Source: Phylloscopus collybita (lineage: Eukaryota; Chordata; Aves; Passeriformes; Phylloscopidae). From it: a stretch of DNA of 64,000 bases. The stretch spans positions 2,663,501 to 2,727,500 of the forward strand of contig JAJNNQ010000126.1 of the NCBI GenBank assembly GCA_027886175.1. The letters run 5' to 3'. The position numbers and the translations under genes were made by a program. This document shows positions 1-13,200 of the stretch, in pieces. The stretch's first letter is position 1. Every line of letters begins with the position of its first letter. Below the pieces are notes generated by a model. The model did not search any database, was not told the DNA's origin, and was given only the letters and a program-made list of their open reading frames with translations.

Positions 1-1129
1 TTGCTTTTTTGTCTAATGCAAATCCTTTGTTTCTGTGTTGGCAAGTACTGCAGTATTATGAAAATCAAAGTGGTCTGTAATTAAGCATTCCCAAGTATCC
101 ATCTTAAGGAAGATACTTGCTTATGCATGTTTTATCCAAACAGTAAGACTATAACTGGCATGGTGTGATGGTTTCATCACTTACTATATTTTGTGTGACT
201 AGCAGAACATAAAGAGCGAAATAGGTTTGTTTTTAAATTATGAAAATAGTTTATTTATACACACTGAAAGGATAAAAATAAGAAAAAAGGAAAGAAAAAA
301 AAAAACAAATGAAACTTTTAAAACATTCCTACCTCTGTAGGACTGTTTTAATTTTAGATAGTACTACCCAGAAATTCAGTGATGCTCTATGCTTTACTGT
401 GCTTCCTGAGGCTGACTTCTGTCCCTCCACCATGGAGCAGGGTTTGGGTTTAGCTTAAATGATTGACCAGATAAACCACCATGTTCACCATTGTGTCTGT
501 TTTTCATGGCCTTCCTCAGTCAGTAAATTAAGGTTGTTAAAAGTACAGTTTATGGGATTATATTGTTAAAAAAGGATGGTAGAAAGGCATGTGCACATTT
601 GATAACTCAATAGCCTTTACTCTTCAAGCTTCATACTGAAGGAAAACATACTGTCTAAGAGTTATAGACCCCTCATCATGTGTATCAACATATTAACTAC
701 TTTTTTTGGGCAACAGTTTCTGCAGCAGACTTAAAGGTGATGCTGATGCTGCACTTCTGTGAGCTCAGAAAAACAGTGGGTGAGCCAAAAACAATGCTGC
801 TTCTTTAGCCTTGAAGCAAAATACATTGCTCCAAAGGTATCTATAAATCCTTACTGTCATGTGGATATTCCCTGTTTCACTTAATGAAACAAAAGTAGAA
901 GCATTTCTGGTTTTCTCAGTCCAGTCTGCTCCTGCTGACTGTACCATGTCATATGATAACCTTCATAAACTCATCAAACTATGTCTTAAAAAGCAGAACC
1001 TCACAAGGCTGGAACTAATGGCTCCTTTTCTGTTTAAAACCACAATTGCCTTTTAACTGGATCAGTGTAAAGGGAACAAAACTTCTGTAATTGCAAGAAG
1101 CGCTGGGGAGAAATGTGCTGTAGATCTGC

Positions 1130-1463
1130 TGGTTGACAGGAAGGTCACCACAACCCAGCCATGGGCACTCACAGCCCAGATGTGTCCTGGGCTGCATCCA
1201 GAGCAGGGTGGGCAGCAGGGCCAGGGAGGGGATTCTGCCCCTCTGCTCTGCTCTGCTGAGAGCCCACCTGCAGTGCTGCATCAGCTCTGGGTCCCAGCAC
1301 AGGAAAGATGTGACTTAGTCCAACAGGTTCCAGAGCAGGGTTGCAAAATTAATCAGGGGGCTGGAGCACCTCTTCTGTGGGGACAGGCTGAGAGAGTTGG
1401 GGTTTTTCAGCTTGGAGAAGAGAAGGCTCTGGGGAACACTTATTGCACCTTCCAGCTTTTTGC
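1130..1463 (+). mobile_element. CR1 LINE fragment, sense orientation
   Basis: The block contains the CR1 landmarks ggctggagcacctcttctg, gacaggctgagagagttggg and ggagaagagaaggctctggg. Translated, LQCCISSGSQHRKD resembles the CR1 stretch just after the reverse transcriptase core. It is truncated at both ends and non-functional. Confidence 0.85.
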
Positions 1464-1790
1464 ATAACGAAGTTACAAAGTTGTTTGTATACTAGCAGGA
1501 TTTAATTAAAATCCTGAGGTTTTTCCTTCCTCTGATTAAACATGCAAAACACAGTAAATCCTTTCACAGTCGATCTTCTTGTAGCTGAGTTCTGCAACTT
1601 CCAGACATTGGTAAAACATACATGTAATACAGTGTAGCTATGTTCTCAGTGTTGGACACTGATTACCAAATGCTGTTAGTTGCCCTCTTGCAGACCCCCA
1701 ACTTTTTCTAGAGCAGATGTAACTTAAAGATTTCTGGCTATAAATGGAAAGAAACTTAGCGTCTTTCAGGTCTGCTCCACTTAGTTCCCT

Positions 1791-2123
1791 CTTTTCTTTT
1801 CTTTTCTTTTCTTTTCTTTTCTTTTCTTTTCTTTTCTTTTCTTTTCTTTTCTTTTCTTTTCTTTTCTTTTCTTTTCTTTTCTTTTCTTTTCTTTTCTTTT
1901 CTTTTCTTTTCTTTTCTTTTCTTTTCTTTTCTTTTCTTTTCTTTTCTTTTCTTTTCTTTTCTTTTCTTTTCTTTTCTTTTCTTTTCTTTTCTTTTCTTTT
2001 CTTTTCTTTTCTTTTCTTTTCTTTTCTTTTCTTTTCTTTTCTTTTCTTTTCTTTTCTTTTCTTTTCTTTTCTTTTCTTTTCTTTTCTTTTCTTTTCTTTT
2101 CTTTTCTTTTCTTTTCTTTTCTT
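1791..2123 (+). repeat. (CTTTT)n pentanucleotide microsatellite, 66 uninterrupted copies
   Basis: From 1791 the unit ctttt repeats without a single interruption to 2120, then cttcccc. This is 330 bp of pure pyrimidine on this strand and pure purine on the other. Long open frames across it on both strands are artefacts. Confidence 0.98.
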
Positions 2124-4490
2124 CCCCACTGAGTTACTAACATTCTCCTTCTCAAAAGGTATTTATTCTCTTGTATATTTATCTGGACTTGTTGGTTTGA
2201 CTAGTTGTATTCTACATTATCTTTTTTTTTTTTCTTCTTTCTGCTTTCTTTGCATCCTCATACTGTTTTCTGTTTGTTCCCCAGGGTACTGCATTTACCT
2301 GTTAGACATGGTAGCCTCCCTGACAAGAACAGGAGAGTTCCAGATTAATTTTAAAGGCTTATTACCATGCTGGGGAAAAAAACAAAACCAAACCAAACCC
2401 ACAACAATTTTACTGTTGTTGAATTACAAGAGGTCTGAAAAGCTGAGGAGTAGCTTTCATTTGGATTAGCGTCTTATTTAGAGCTCAAGGAATTACTCAG
2501 TTTTATATGTAAGTAGTAAATATTTGTATTGGAAGGAAGAAATTTCAGGTGGGCACATATACACACATGTACACACATCTTCTTCAAAAGCAGTTCCAAT
2601 GCAATGCCTTATTGGTGCCCTGGACTTAAGATGTTAGGAAAACCCTTTCACAAGAAAACTGAGAATTAGAAGTACAAAGAATCCAGTGCAAGGTAAAAAA
2701 TGCTGCTCTGGGCACGCAGTTCATATCTCTGGAGATGGTCCATTGAACAGCAGAGTCAGCTGTGGCTCATGGTGAATATCTGCTGTGGTTCAGCAAGCTC
2801 CTGATGCTTATGTGAACATTTCTTTTTCTAGAAGACACGTTCTAGAAAATAAATTCCATAGGAAAAGCTAACTGGCTCAAGTAAAAATCATATTTGCCTA
2901 GAAGTACACTTTCTTTGTGTATTCTTCCTTGTCTTTTTTGGAGAAGCCAAGTGTGATGCCTTAGTGTATAAATCTGTTTAGTTTATAAAATGTCATTTTG
3001 GGACCCTTGGCACGGACCCATAACACGCGAACATGCAGTGCAGGATAAAGCTGGGAAACTCATCAGGAATACTCTTCTCCTCACTAAATCAGCTTTTACA
3101 CTGCAGAATACAGCTCTCCTAATGACACTCGCTGGGTGCAGTTTTGTGTGATATTGTGTTGGATTTATGGGTGCTGGTTTCCCACAGAGCTATTTGGGTA
3201 GTCTGTGTTTCAGCGAAACAGCTTTCGCATGTCCTGTAACAAACCCAAAAGTGGAAAGGAGCAGAACATTAGTCTAGAGTTTTGATGTGAAACAAAATTA
3301 TGTAGTGAGCTTTCTGCTTCTACGTGGTGTTGTGAAAACTGGCTCACTTTCAACCTAGGTCCAAGATTTCTGGTTTCTGAAGTCACCCCTGTGGAGGTGA
3401 TGTTAGATTGGTAATGCTGTCTTGCTTACAGTGACACTGCCTTAGTGACAGTAAGCAAAGTTAACTAATGTCTTCAGCTTTATTCTTGCCCTTCAACTTT
3501 CTTATTTATGTTGATATTAATGTCCTACAAGCACAAGGACTTTGACTGAGTAAACAAAACAAAAAATTACTGTGAAGAACTAAGAAGATTTAAAGCTCTT
3601 GTAATGTGATTTAGCTGCTGGGAATAAGAATAATAGCACAGGGCCAAAGTACTTAGACCACCAATGTAAGGAACTTCTGGTCCAGTGATTAATACACTAA
3701 TCTTTCTTGGAAGCAATTTCTCTTGGCTACTCAATATAAACATACTGGATAATACAGTTTCGTGTCTGTTATTTGCCTTCTGAACTGGTTATGTATTCAA
3801 TTAATACAATTTTCTGTCTAGTGCCATGTCTATCACACCTTAAGTCTCAAATGCATAGCTTGTTTAGCACCTTGCAGGGTTTAGTTGCTGTCACTAATTA
3901 GGAGCCATGTTTCAACCTACTTACTGCCAGGCAGACCCCAAATGTGTAAATTACCTTGGGCTTTTCCACTCACTTGGCCCTCACTCATCCTTCCAGTGCC
4001 AGCACTGCGTTTCATGGGTGAGAGTGGAGAGCTCCATGCAGGAGGAGGATAATCTGCAGGAGTGCTCTGTACTGGGCTGGGCATTGCTGTCAGGTTGTGT
4101 TGCACATTGGCTACAGGAATCTGCCTCACCCAGAGCACTGCTGCCCTTGATGCTCATGAGCACTGGTGTAGAGGTTTTATTAAATGCAAACATCAGTAAT
4201 ACACAACACTCCATGTTTTAGTCTAGTTTTCAGCTTAAATTACTGTTTATTCACAAGCCTAGTGCTGTTCAAAAGATCTGAATTAGATCCCCTGGGGTGT
4301 GAATATTTCAAAGCATGCTGTTTGCTTATTGGTCACAGATATGACCCTCTAATCATTTTGATATGCCATGTGAATGAATATGAGAATTTTCTCCTTAGCC
4401 CTTGTCCTTCTCTCTTACAGTGTGGTGGTGACATTTAAAGTGTGATAGTTGTAGGCAAAAGCTGTAATGTTTCTTCAATTGTCTCTGCAG

Positions 4491-4647
4491 ATGGATGGAG
4501 GTCTGCTTGGACGAAGAGCTGCCCCCAACTACGGAACTGGAAGAAGGCTTAAGAAATGGTGTTTACCTTGCCAAGCTTGCAAAATTCTTTGCACCTGATG
4601 TGGTGTCAGACAAAAAGATCTATGATGTGGAGCAGGCACGCTACAAG
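4491..4647 (+). CDS. IQGAP2: IQGAP2 exon A1: start of calponin homology domain
   Basis: The acceptor is gtctctgcag and the donor gtaata. The first base completes an Arg codon, followed by [19 protein letters not shown] and the CH-helix stretch [10 protein letters not shown]. It ends in phase 0 at ...ARYK. The ATG at 4495 is an internal Met of the family (WMEV), not the start codon. The upstream coding exon with the N-terminus is not in the window. Confidence 0.97.
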
Positions 4648-6734
4648 GTAATAACTTTCTCAGTTCTCTCACCAGGATGACAAAACCCAGTAATGTTTGT
4701 CTTCCAGCTCTTAAAAATTCCCAAGCATGGCTGGTTACCTTTCTGTATCTTTCTTTTAAGGCTGTGGGGACTAGATGGAGGATGCACAGCTGTAAGAAGC
4801 CTGTATGATAATCTAGAAATATTCTACCCTTAGAAAAAATGTTTTGGTCTTGCTTCAAGTTTCTAAAGCTGCACAAATTATGCTTCTGGCTCCAAGGAGA
4901 GCATGAGCTTTGCAACTTATAAAGTAATTTCTTATTAGGAATAGAAGTTAAAAGCAATTTGGTAACTATTCCAAGCTTTCTTCATTTTGTATGGAAGCAT
5001 ATTTGAAATTCACTTCATTAGATCTCTTGTGTTTATTTTATCAACTTTAACAATAAGAAGCAAAAAAACCAAGCTAGCAGTAAGTGAGCTTAGCTTGTTC
5101 CCTGTGCAGGTTTTTGCTAGCTCCAAGAACCTGGATAATACAGGAATATATACACTCATACACAGTAGTCCCGCTATGGAATGTGTTATTTCAACATGCA
5201 GAGGGGGCAGAAAAAGTTTATGGTTAGGAGTTCCAGTGAAAATCTCCAAAACTGAAGAGATTCCTTTTTCTCCTTACCCTAAAAAACAAGATTAAAAATA
5301 AAATGAAAAATACTTTCCCACTTTTTTCTTATGCTGCTTGCATAGGCTTTAGGGAGGGTCACGTCAGGTATTCAGGTAGAACTGAGGAGTTCCAAGACTT
5401 CCTTATCTGTTCTTCATGGTAGTGCTGAGCAGTGTTGCTGCTTCTGTGTTTTGACTCCTTGTCTTTGACATCCAGCCTTTACTCCCAAAGAATAATGAAG
5501 GACTGTACAAATTTATCCTCCAATCACAGTCCACCCTGATGGGTACAAATCTGGTTTATGCAGTGCGAAAGAATGAGCTGAACTCTGTGTGGAGCTGTTG
5601 ATGTGTTAGGATGCTTCATTAGCAAAATTGAAGCTCTTACACTTTGGTTTCAGGGTTCAAATAAGGGAAAATTCTGTGAGCTCAGCTTCAGGATATGAAA
5701 CTGGGAAACAACAGGAAGGATCAATAAGTAGAGAATCCGCTTAATGTGACTTCCATAATGTTCTGTGTTTCCAATAGAGATCTGGCCTTCACTTTCGGCA
5801 CACTGACAACACTGTGCAGTGGTTAAGAGCAATGGAGTCCATTGGTCTGCCTAAGGTAAGCCTTTAAATATCAGCAAAGAGAGTGGCTCAAATTATTGGC
5901 TCACTGAGATCCCCTTTCATCTGCCTGAACATAAACAGTTCCTTACTGCAGGCAGGCAAGGGAGAATTCAAAAACCAAATCTGAGGAGAAGGTAACGTGG
6001 AAAGCAGTGGGGATGCCAGTCTGTGTTGCTGCTGCTGGTGTGTGTGGGCTGAGGCAGGGGCACTAGCAGGGTTTGAGGTAGCTCAAACACTTGATATCTT
6101 ACTGCTAATGCAGCCTCTGGAGGGGGTGGGGGGAAGGGCTGAAAGGAACATGGTTTAAAACAGGAAACTTAAATATTTGCTTCCTTTAGGTTACCTCTCC
6201 ACATCGTGCCTCTTGCTGCCTCTTCCTCTTACTGTACGTCCCAGTTTCTCTGCCTCTGCCCTGTTTCCAGACTGTTCTTGCACCCTTCAGTGCCTCTACG
6301 TGACTGTGCTGCTGCTCCTCTTCCACCAGCTGCTTTCTTGGGCCACCCCTTGTATTTACCTTCCTCCTTGCGGCTCTTCGCTTGCCATCTCCCCCCTCTG
6401 CTGCTGTTTCTGGGCACCAGTGAGTCTGTTTTGGGTGAAAACCCTTTCAGAGAGGGGCTGTGTGCAAACACCTGCGCCGCCTGTTTGTGCCTGCTGGCAG
6501 CCACTCAGAAAAGGCTGAGGTGAGCAGTTCCCCACTCCAGGGCGCCTGCATGCCCACTGCCTGGGGCACTGTGGTCAGGCACCGTGGGGACACTGCTTGG
6601 AGGGTGAAACGGGCTAGTTAGTGGTCAGCTGCTGTAAAACTCACTGCAGGTGCCTGTAGCCAGAAAAGGGCACTCATGACTGCCATCAGAAATGCCAGAG
6701 AGATGGGAAGGGGTCCTGCCCTTTCCAGGTCAGG

Positions 6735-6775
<41 letters not shown>

Positions 6776-9700
6776 CTTTTTTTTTTTCTCCCCAGTTGAG
6801 TCCTCCAGCCCTCTAGTCAGCTGGCTGATTTCCACCCTGCCATCCCTCCTCTGAAAGATTGCGTTTCTGTCGCAGGGGATGGTCATGGCCAAGAGCTTTC
6901 CTAATTCTCCCTCACAAAGCTGTTTTGAGCAAATGATGAAGAGGGCACTGTGCTCCTGACTTACTCAGTCTGGTCCTATTAACCATGGGACAGTGCAGCC
7001 CCGAGTGACCAGCCTGGGCTGGAAGCATGCTGCCAACTCTCACGGTTAACTAAGCCTTTTTTATTATATTTTTGTGGAGAAACAGTGTTTAGTGACTGGG
7101 ACCAAGGCCAGGAACAAATTAGTGGTAGAACCAGAACTGGAACTTATGATGTGACTTCTTGGCTAAATTGCTTAATATTCCTCTCTCTAAATATCTTCCT
7201 TTGTAAATGATGTATTCACAGAGTTAGGGGTGCTGGCAATTAGAATTATGCATTTTTAAACCATACTTGATAGGTTTGGTTTGTAATGAGGCTTTGCAAA
7301 TTGTAACTGCATTCCAGGTTTTGGGCGTCTGTGGAGGACAAGAACTGCCGGCTGAACTTATGCCAAAGGACATTTTCTAAAAATCTTGTTGAAATGGTCC
7401 CTACTTATCTTCCTTTTTTCCTCTCTTATTAAGTAGCTTTTATGCTTTATTAAGCTCTTCTTTATGAAAACTACTGATAAAAGTTAAATAATATCAGAAG
7501 AGACGTGGCTCTTAGCTGTATAAAAGTAACAGCAGAAATTCTGTAAATTTAAGGTATGGGTCTGCAGAGTAAATGTTTCTGCTCAGTAATAAGTTCTTCC
7601 CATTTAATTGTGTGCTCTTTGCTTTTTAGATCTTTTATCCAGAGACTACGGATGTCTATGACAGGAAAAACATCCCTAGGATGATATACTGCATTCACGC
7701 TCTAAGGTAACTGCTGACAGGAATAAAAGCTATAGTAACTGCCAAAGTTAGGAGTGTAAGTCTTGAAATGGCTTTAGGACAACCAGTATATCAAAATCTG
7801 TCAGAATTTACAAGGTAGTTAGTTTTAAGCTGGAGACAAAAGTTGAACTTTTTCAGATCTATTGGCCAAATAATGTTCAAAATAGGCATTAAGGACTACT
7901 GAATTCAGCACATACATCCCTCTGTCAATAGTACACCCCTTTGCAAAATGAACATACAATTTCAAAATGAATATTTCAACAGAAATCAAACAAATTAACA
8001 GAAACTTAGCAAAACATTAGTACAGTCATGGAGAAGACATGCTAATCAGAGTGAAAATAATGATGAACTGACATCTTTCTGTCCCAAAACTGAGGCAATT
8101 ATTTACTGTATTCTGTGGTAGGTCATGTAAAAATGGTACATTCTCAAAGATTTCAAAATTCTGACCAACATGACTTCACATTAAAAGTCAGGGAGGCTTT
8201 GACTACACCATTTGAAAGAAGTGATTAAAATTTGTTCATGTTCTGCCTTAAGGATTTTCTTGATGTTTAGCACAAAAACGTCTGCCCTGTGCTGTCCCTG
8301 GTGTGAGGGACAGTGTTGTTGGCAGACAGCTCCACCCTCCTGTGGCTCTTCTAGTTAATTTTCTGCATATAGGGACCTTTCCCTTTCAATAATTTTTGGC
8401 ACTTATCTTTCAGAGAACATAATTAACTTGCACCCCAAACTTCTCCTCTCTGTTTCTAATGGTGTTCAAAGGCACATCAGCTGCTCCAGGGCTATCAGAC
8501 AGAAACTATTTGATATGTGCTACATGGAGACTTTTTCAGGGCTAATCCTTGAAGTTATGTGCCCACTCTTGCACTCTGGGGTGTGCACTCACTCCCAATA
8601 AACAGGACTTACCACTGAAGTTCACCCCATTTGCTTAACATGTCAGGTGTTTGTAGTTGACAGCCCAGTATATTTTTGCCGTCTTTGACAAGAGTTGCCC
8701 CTTGAAATTATCGTACTTGGTGTAAAATTAACTGGGAAGTGACACTTCCAGGGTTATTTGAGGGTGGTTCTTGCCTTTCACTTGATTCACATGGTGAATC
8801 TTGTGTAAGCTTGAAGTGATTTCCTAAAGGGGATGTGTGGGGCTATGACCTTACTCAGGCTGGCTCAGGGGGCTCTGTGCCCCCCACCCCTCCTGCTGGG
8901 CCAGCTCACAGTTTTGCAGGAGGTGCAAGAGCACATTTAATTTTTCTAATATTTAGAAATCGAGAATTTATCTTGTGTACATAGGACATTATAACTGTGG
9001 ATTTGAATGCTGCATAAGCAACAACGCTGTCAAGTATCTTCTTAATATCTGCCTTATCATTGCAATGGCAACAACTCCTATCCTGAACTGAGGTTTACAA
9101 TGGATTGACCTGGGGTAGAAGTTTTCCTTTCTCCATACTGGCATGCCCCAGGATTTATGCCAGAATTAGTCTGTGTTGTCTCAGTTTTCACTTCCAAGTT
9201 TGTCCTGTTTAAATTACTTTTTCTTGATGCATATCAACACAAAGCTCTAACTCTGTACCTCTGTACTTAGTATGTTTTTGGGTTGGTTTTGTTGGTTTGT
9301 GGTTTTTTTGGTTGTTTGTTTTGTTGTTTTTTGTTTGTTTGTTTGTGCTATTATTTTAGAAATGGACTTTATATCAAATGTGCCATGCCACACTGATGGG
9401 GAATAGGCATGGGATGTTTTTATTTATGATGCTTTCCCATGAGATTTTAGGCCCCTGTGCCTGCACCCTGCACAGGATGTAAGAATAGAAGAAATGTTGA
9501 TTGAGCTTTATTTATTTCCATACCTTTTCCTAAAACATATACCAGAAGTCCTTCGCAGAAGTCTTTCAAATCAAATTTCAGTCTCTGTGTTGAATGGCAT
9601 TGCAGGCTACATTGAAAGCTGCTTGGGAAAGAACAGAACTAAGCACAGGGCACTTTGCTTGGCCAGCAGTCCTCCCAGGTGGATTGGCACCAGAGGAATG

Positions 9701-10150
9701 CTGAGCTGTATCTGAAACATATTTTTGACATCTGAAATAATAACATTTTGCAGGGAAAGTCATTGGCTGTTTATTGTTTTGCTGATCTTCTGCTGCTAGA
9801 AGGCCTGAAGATAGATGGGTACTCTAAACATGATAGTTTAAATATTGCTTTAGGTTATGTCCTGATTCAAGTCTGAAATTAAGCCCAATGCACTGAAAGC
9901 ATGTGGGATGACTTCTGCTGTCCAATATAACACTGCTCTGGCCAGGAAGGAGTGACTTAGCCAACAATTTTTTATTATATTCCTGTTTAATGTAATTACC
10001 TCTTACCTTTTTCTCATTGAAACATCAATAGCTAAAGTATTGACTATTGACTGGGACAAAGGCCGTCAAGGAAGAAATTATGGTGGAACCAGAACTGGAA
10101 CTTCTGGTTCTGACCAGAAAAATACAAAGGCATAGAATCCATCACTTGCT

Positions 10151-10202
<52 letters not shown>

Positions 10203-13200
10203 CTTTGTGAAAGCAGGTTTGGGTTCGTTCCTGCACTAAATGAGGTTAAGAACAGCTTCATGATTCTTCTTGATAAATAGCAGTGCTGTGCTTGGGGATA
10301 CTTTTTTCCCTGTGTCTTAGTTTGAAAGACAGGTGTCTGCCAGGGAAAGACGGAGCCTCCCTTGGAATGGAGAATGTAAACCCCCTCCCTCCCCCAGATA
10401 ATTATAATTTTGAAATTAAGGAGCTCTCAGGCAAAGGTATGGGGATAGTAATAACAGTTCTTTGCTAGTGTGTATAACAAGGCAAACAAAACAACAATTC
10501 CAGCATTAACAATGAAACAGAACCAGGAGCCTTGTGAGAGCAATCCTGGCTGAGATGGGAAGGGATGGAGGAGAGGCTTTGCTCCACAAACCCCGGGGCA
10601 TTCCAACCCCAGTGCCCCTGCAGGGCTCTGAGGAGCACCAAGCTGGAAAGGGCAGGAATGAGCTGGAATCCCAGGCTGGTGAATGAGATGTATCAGGAGA
10701 TGAGATGTACCAGAAGATGAGATGTATCAGGAGATGAGATGTATCAGCAATGAGATGTATCAGCAGATGAGATGTATCAGAAGATGAGATGTATCAGAAG
10801 ATGAGATGTATCAGCAATGAGATGTATCAGCAGATGAGATGTATCAGGAGATGAGATGTATCAGAAGATGAGATGTATCAGGAGATGAGATGTATCAGCA
10901 GATGAGATGTATCAGGAGATGAGATGTATCAGCAATGAGATGTATCAGCAGATGAGATGTATCAGGAGATGAGATGTATCAGAAGATGAGATGTATCAGG
11001 AGATGTATCAGAAGATGAGATGTATCAGAAGATGAGATGTATCAGAAGATGAGATGTATCAGGAGATGAGATGTATCAGGAGATGAGATGTATCAGAAGA
11101 TGAGATGTATCAGAAGATGAGATGTATCAGAAGATGAGATGTATCAGCAATGAGATGTATCAGGAGATGAGATGTATCAGAAGATGAGATGTATCAGAAG
11201 ATGAGATGTATCAGGAGATGAGAGGTATCAGGAGATGAGATGTATCAGAAGATAGATGAGATGTATCAGGAGATGAGATGTATCAGAAGATGAGATGTAT
11301 CAGAAGATGAGATGTATCAGCAATGAGATGTATCAGCAATGAGATGTATCAGAAGATGAGATGTATCAGGAGATGAGATGTATCAGAAGATGAGATGTAT
11401 CAGAAGATAGATGAGATGTATCAGCAATGAGATGTATCAGAAGATGAGATGTATCAGAAGATGAGATGTATCAGCAATGAGATGTATCAGAAGATGAGAT
11501 GTATCAGAAGATAGATGAGATGTATCAAGAGATGAGATGTATCAGCAGATGAGATGTATCAGCAGATGATATGTATCAGCAGATGAGATGTATCAGAAGA
11601 TGAGATGTATCAGGAGATGAGATGTATCAGCAATGAGATGTATCAGCAGATGAGATGTATCAGGAGATGAGATGTATCAGAAGCTCCTGGAGCTTCGGGG
11701 GATGTCCGGGCAGGGCAGGGGCCGCGCGGCTCCAGCGCAGCAAAGACCCAGAGCAGCGCCCAGGAAGGGACGGGGGGACAGCGGCTCCCGCTGGGCAGGA
11801 CAAAGAGAGCTCAGCATTCCAGGGCACAGGGGCAGATGGTGGGTGATCCCCAGGGCTGGGCTCCAGTGATGACAGTGAATTCTCCCCGCAGTCAGCAGCA
11901 GCTCGGCCGTGCTCCCTCGGACGCCCAGAGCGAGGGAGCGCAGCTGCCCCCAGCCCCGCCCTTTACCTGCCCCCAAAACTCCCTGTACCTCCCCTCTCCG
12001 AGGGAAAACTGCCAGAGACAAAAGAGGTCTAGTCAGGTGCTACACTCCTCTCCTCTGGCCACTTCTCTTGGTTTTTGCTTCAGTATCAATAAGTACCCAG
12101 TAGTTTCACAGCAACTTATGGGAAAAAATTCTCTAAGTAAAAAAGAAACAAATCTAATCCCCCACCAACCTGAAAAATTTAGCTTTTAAATTATCTTTGC
12201 AAGAAGGTCACTGCTACATCCTATACGAACTATCCCTCTAGAAGCTGGACAGCTTCAAAACGTTGTTTTCCTAGGAAGCAGCAGAATAACATAAAAGAAA
12301 AAACATGCTATTTTCAGATCTGTTTTTCACAGCATGTTTATAAATGAGCTAAGCATAAAACAAGTCCTGGGAACATCTGCCTGATATGGGATGCAGTTCT
12401 GTGTGGGTGATGCTTTCTATTGAAAGGAGTTTCATCTAGGTACTGCTCTTTCTCCTTTGTTTTTCCCTTGCTCCTGATGCCTTGAATTCAGTTTTCTTAA
12501 CCACGAGGCCCCCTGCTTTTGACTTTGTGTGTTTTCTGAGGTTCAAGTTACACAGCAAAAGCATTAAGCAAGCTGTTTCATTTCAAGTGAAATTATATGT
12601 TAACTCAGAGGAAGTGTCTTTGTGTTCTCTGTAGGACTCGAAGAACATTTTCAGCACCATCTGGTGGCTAATAAGTTTATCCAAACAAAGGAGTCTAGGA
12701 AATACCACACATGGTTCAACATCCTCCTGGAAGTGCTGAAGAGCAAAAAAAAAATATTCTTTAGTGTTCATAGCACTCTTTCTTCTTGTATCTTTTTATT
12801 GGAGTGACCCGAAAAAGAGTCAGCACAGTCAGCTGCTGATTTCTATAACATTTTGAATGACACCCAGCATTTCAGACAGAATTGTGTCCTTGTCTCAAAC
12901 TTGGAGCAAAATCTCTCTTTACCCAGAAAGACTGGAAGACAGACCATGGCAACAGAGGAAGGTGGTTCATTCCTATAGTCCTGTAAAATCTATGTGCTTC
13001 TTTCCCCCCTGAAAAAGCTACTTTGCATTTTAGACAGATTTGAGATACAAGAATGGCATCAGCACTGATTTTGAGAGGCTGTAAAGGCATGAGATCCTTT
13101 GTTGTGTTCATCCAGATGGGGGCAGGACAGAGGAGTAGCTGTGGCAGCATGGAAGATAAATGCTGATCCACATGCTCCTAAACACCTACAACAGCTACAA

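Larger units (their letters stand above)
1..4490 (+). other. IQGAP2: IQGAP2 intron (5' part of window)
   Basis: Non-coding. It holds a CR1 fragment (1130-1463) and the CTTTT array (1791-2123). I looked for the preceding exon (expected to encode YEYLCHLEEAKR-like sequence) and did not find it. Between 2124 and 4490 I see nothing recognisable. Confidence 0.85.
5856..7629 (+). other. IQGAP2: IQGAP2 intron
   Basis: Contains a moderately GC-rich part (6000-6700), a long T tract (6736-6788) and a MIR-like remnant (7082-7160). No exon seen. Confidence 0.85.

Noticed and set aside
1638..2469. Long open frames of 124-241 codons on both strands
   Set aside because: They come only from translating the CTTTT array (KKRKE or FLFFS repeats) and have no flanking coding signal.
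4495..4680. ATG at 4495 as the IQGAP2 start codon
   Set aside because: It is the internal Met of WMEVCL in the family and is preceded by a good splice acceptor, so the true start is upstream of the window.
6177..6523. Overlapping open frames of 91-113 codons in the second intron
   Set aside because: Pyrimidine-rich intron sequence yields Leu/Pro/Ser/Cys-rich readings in all frames without coding features.
11655..12189. Open frames beside the minisatellite
   Set aside because: They fall in the GC-rich part of the LTR-like block and show no retroviral or cellular protein similarity.
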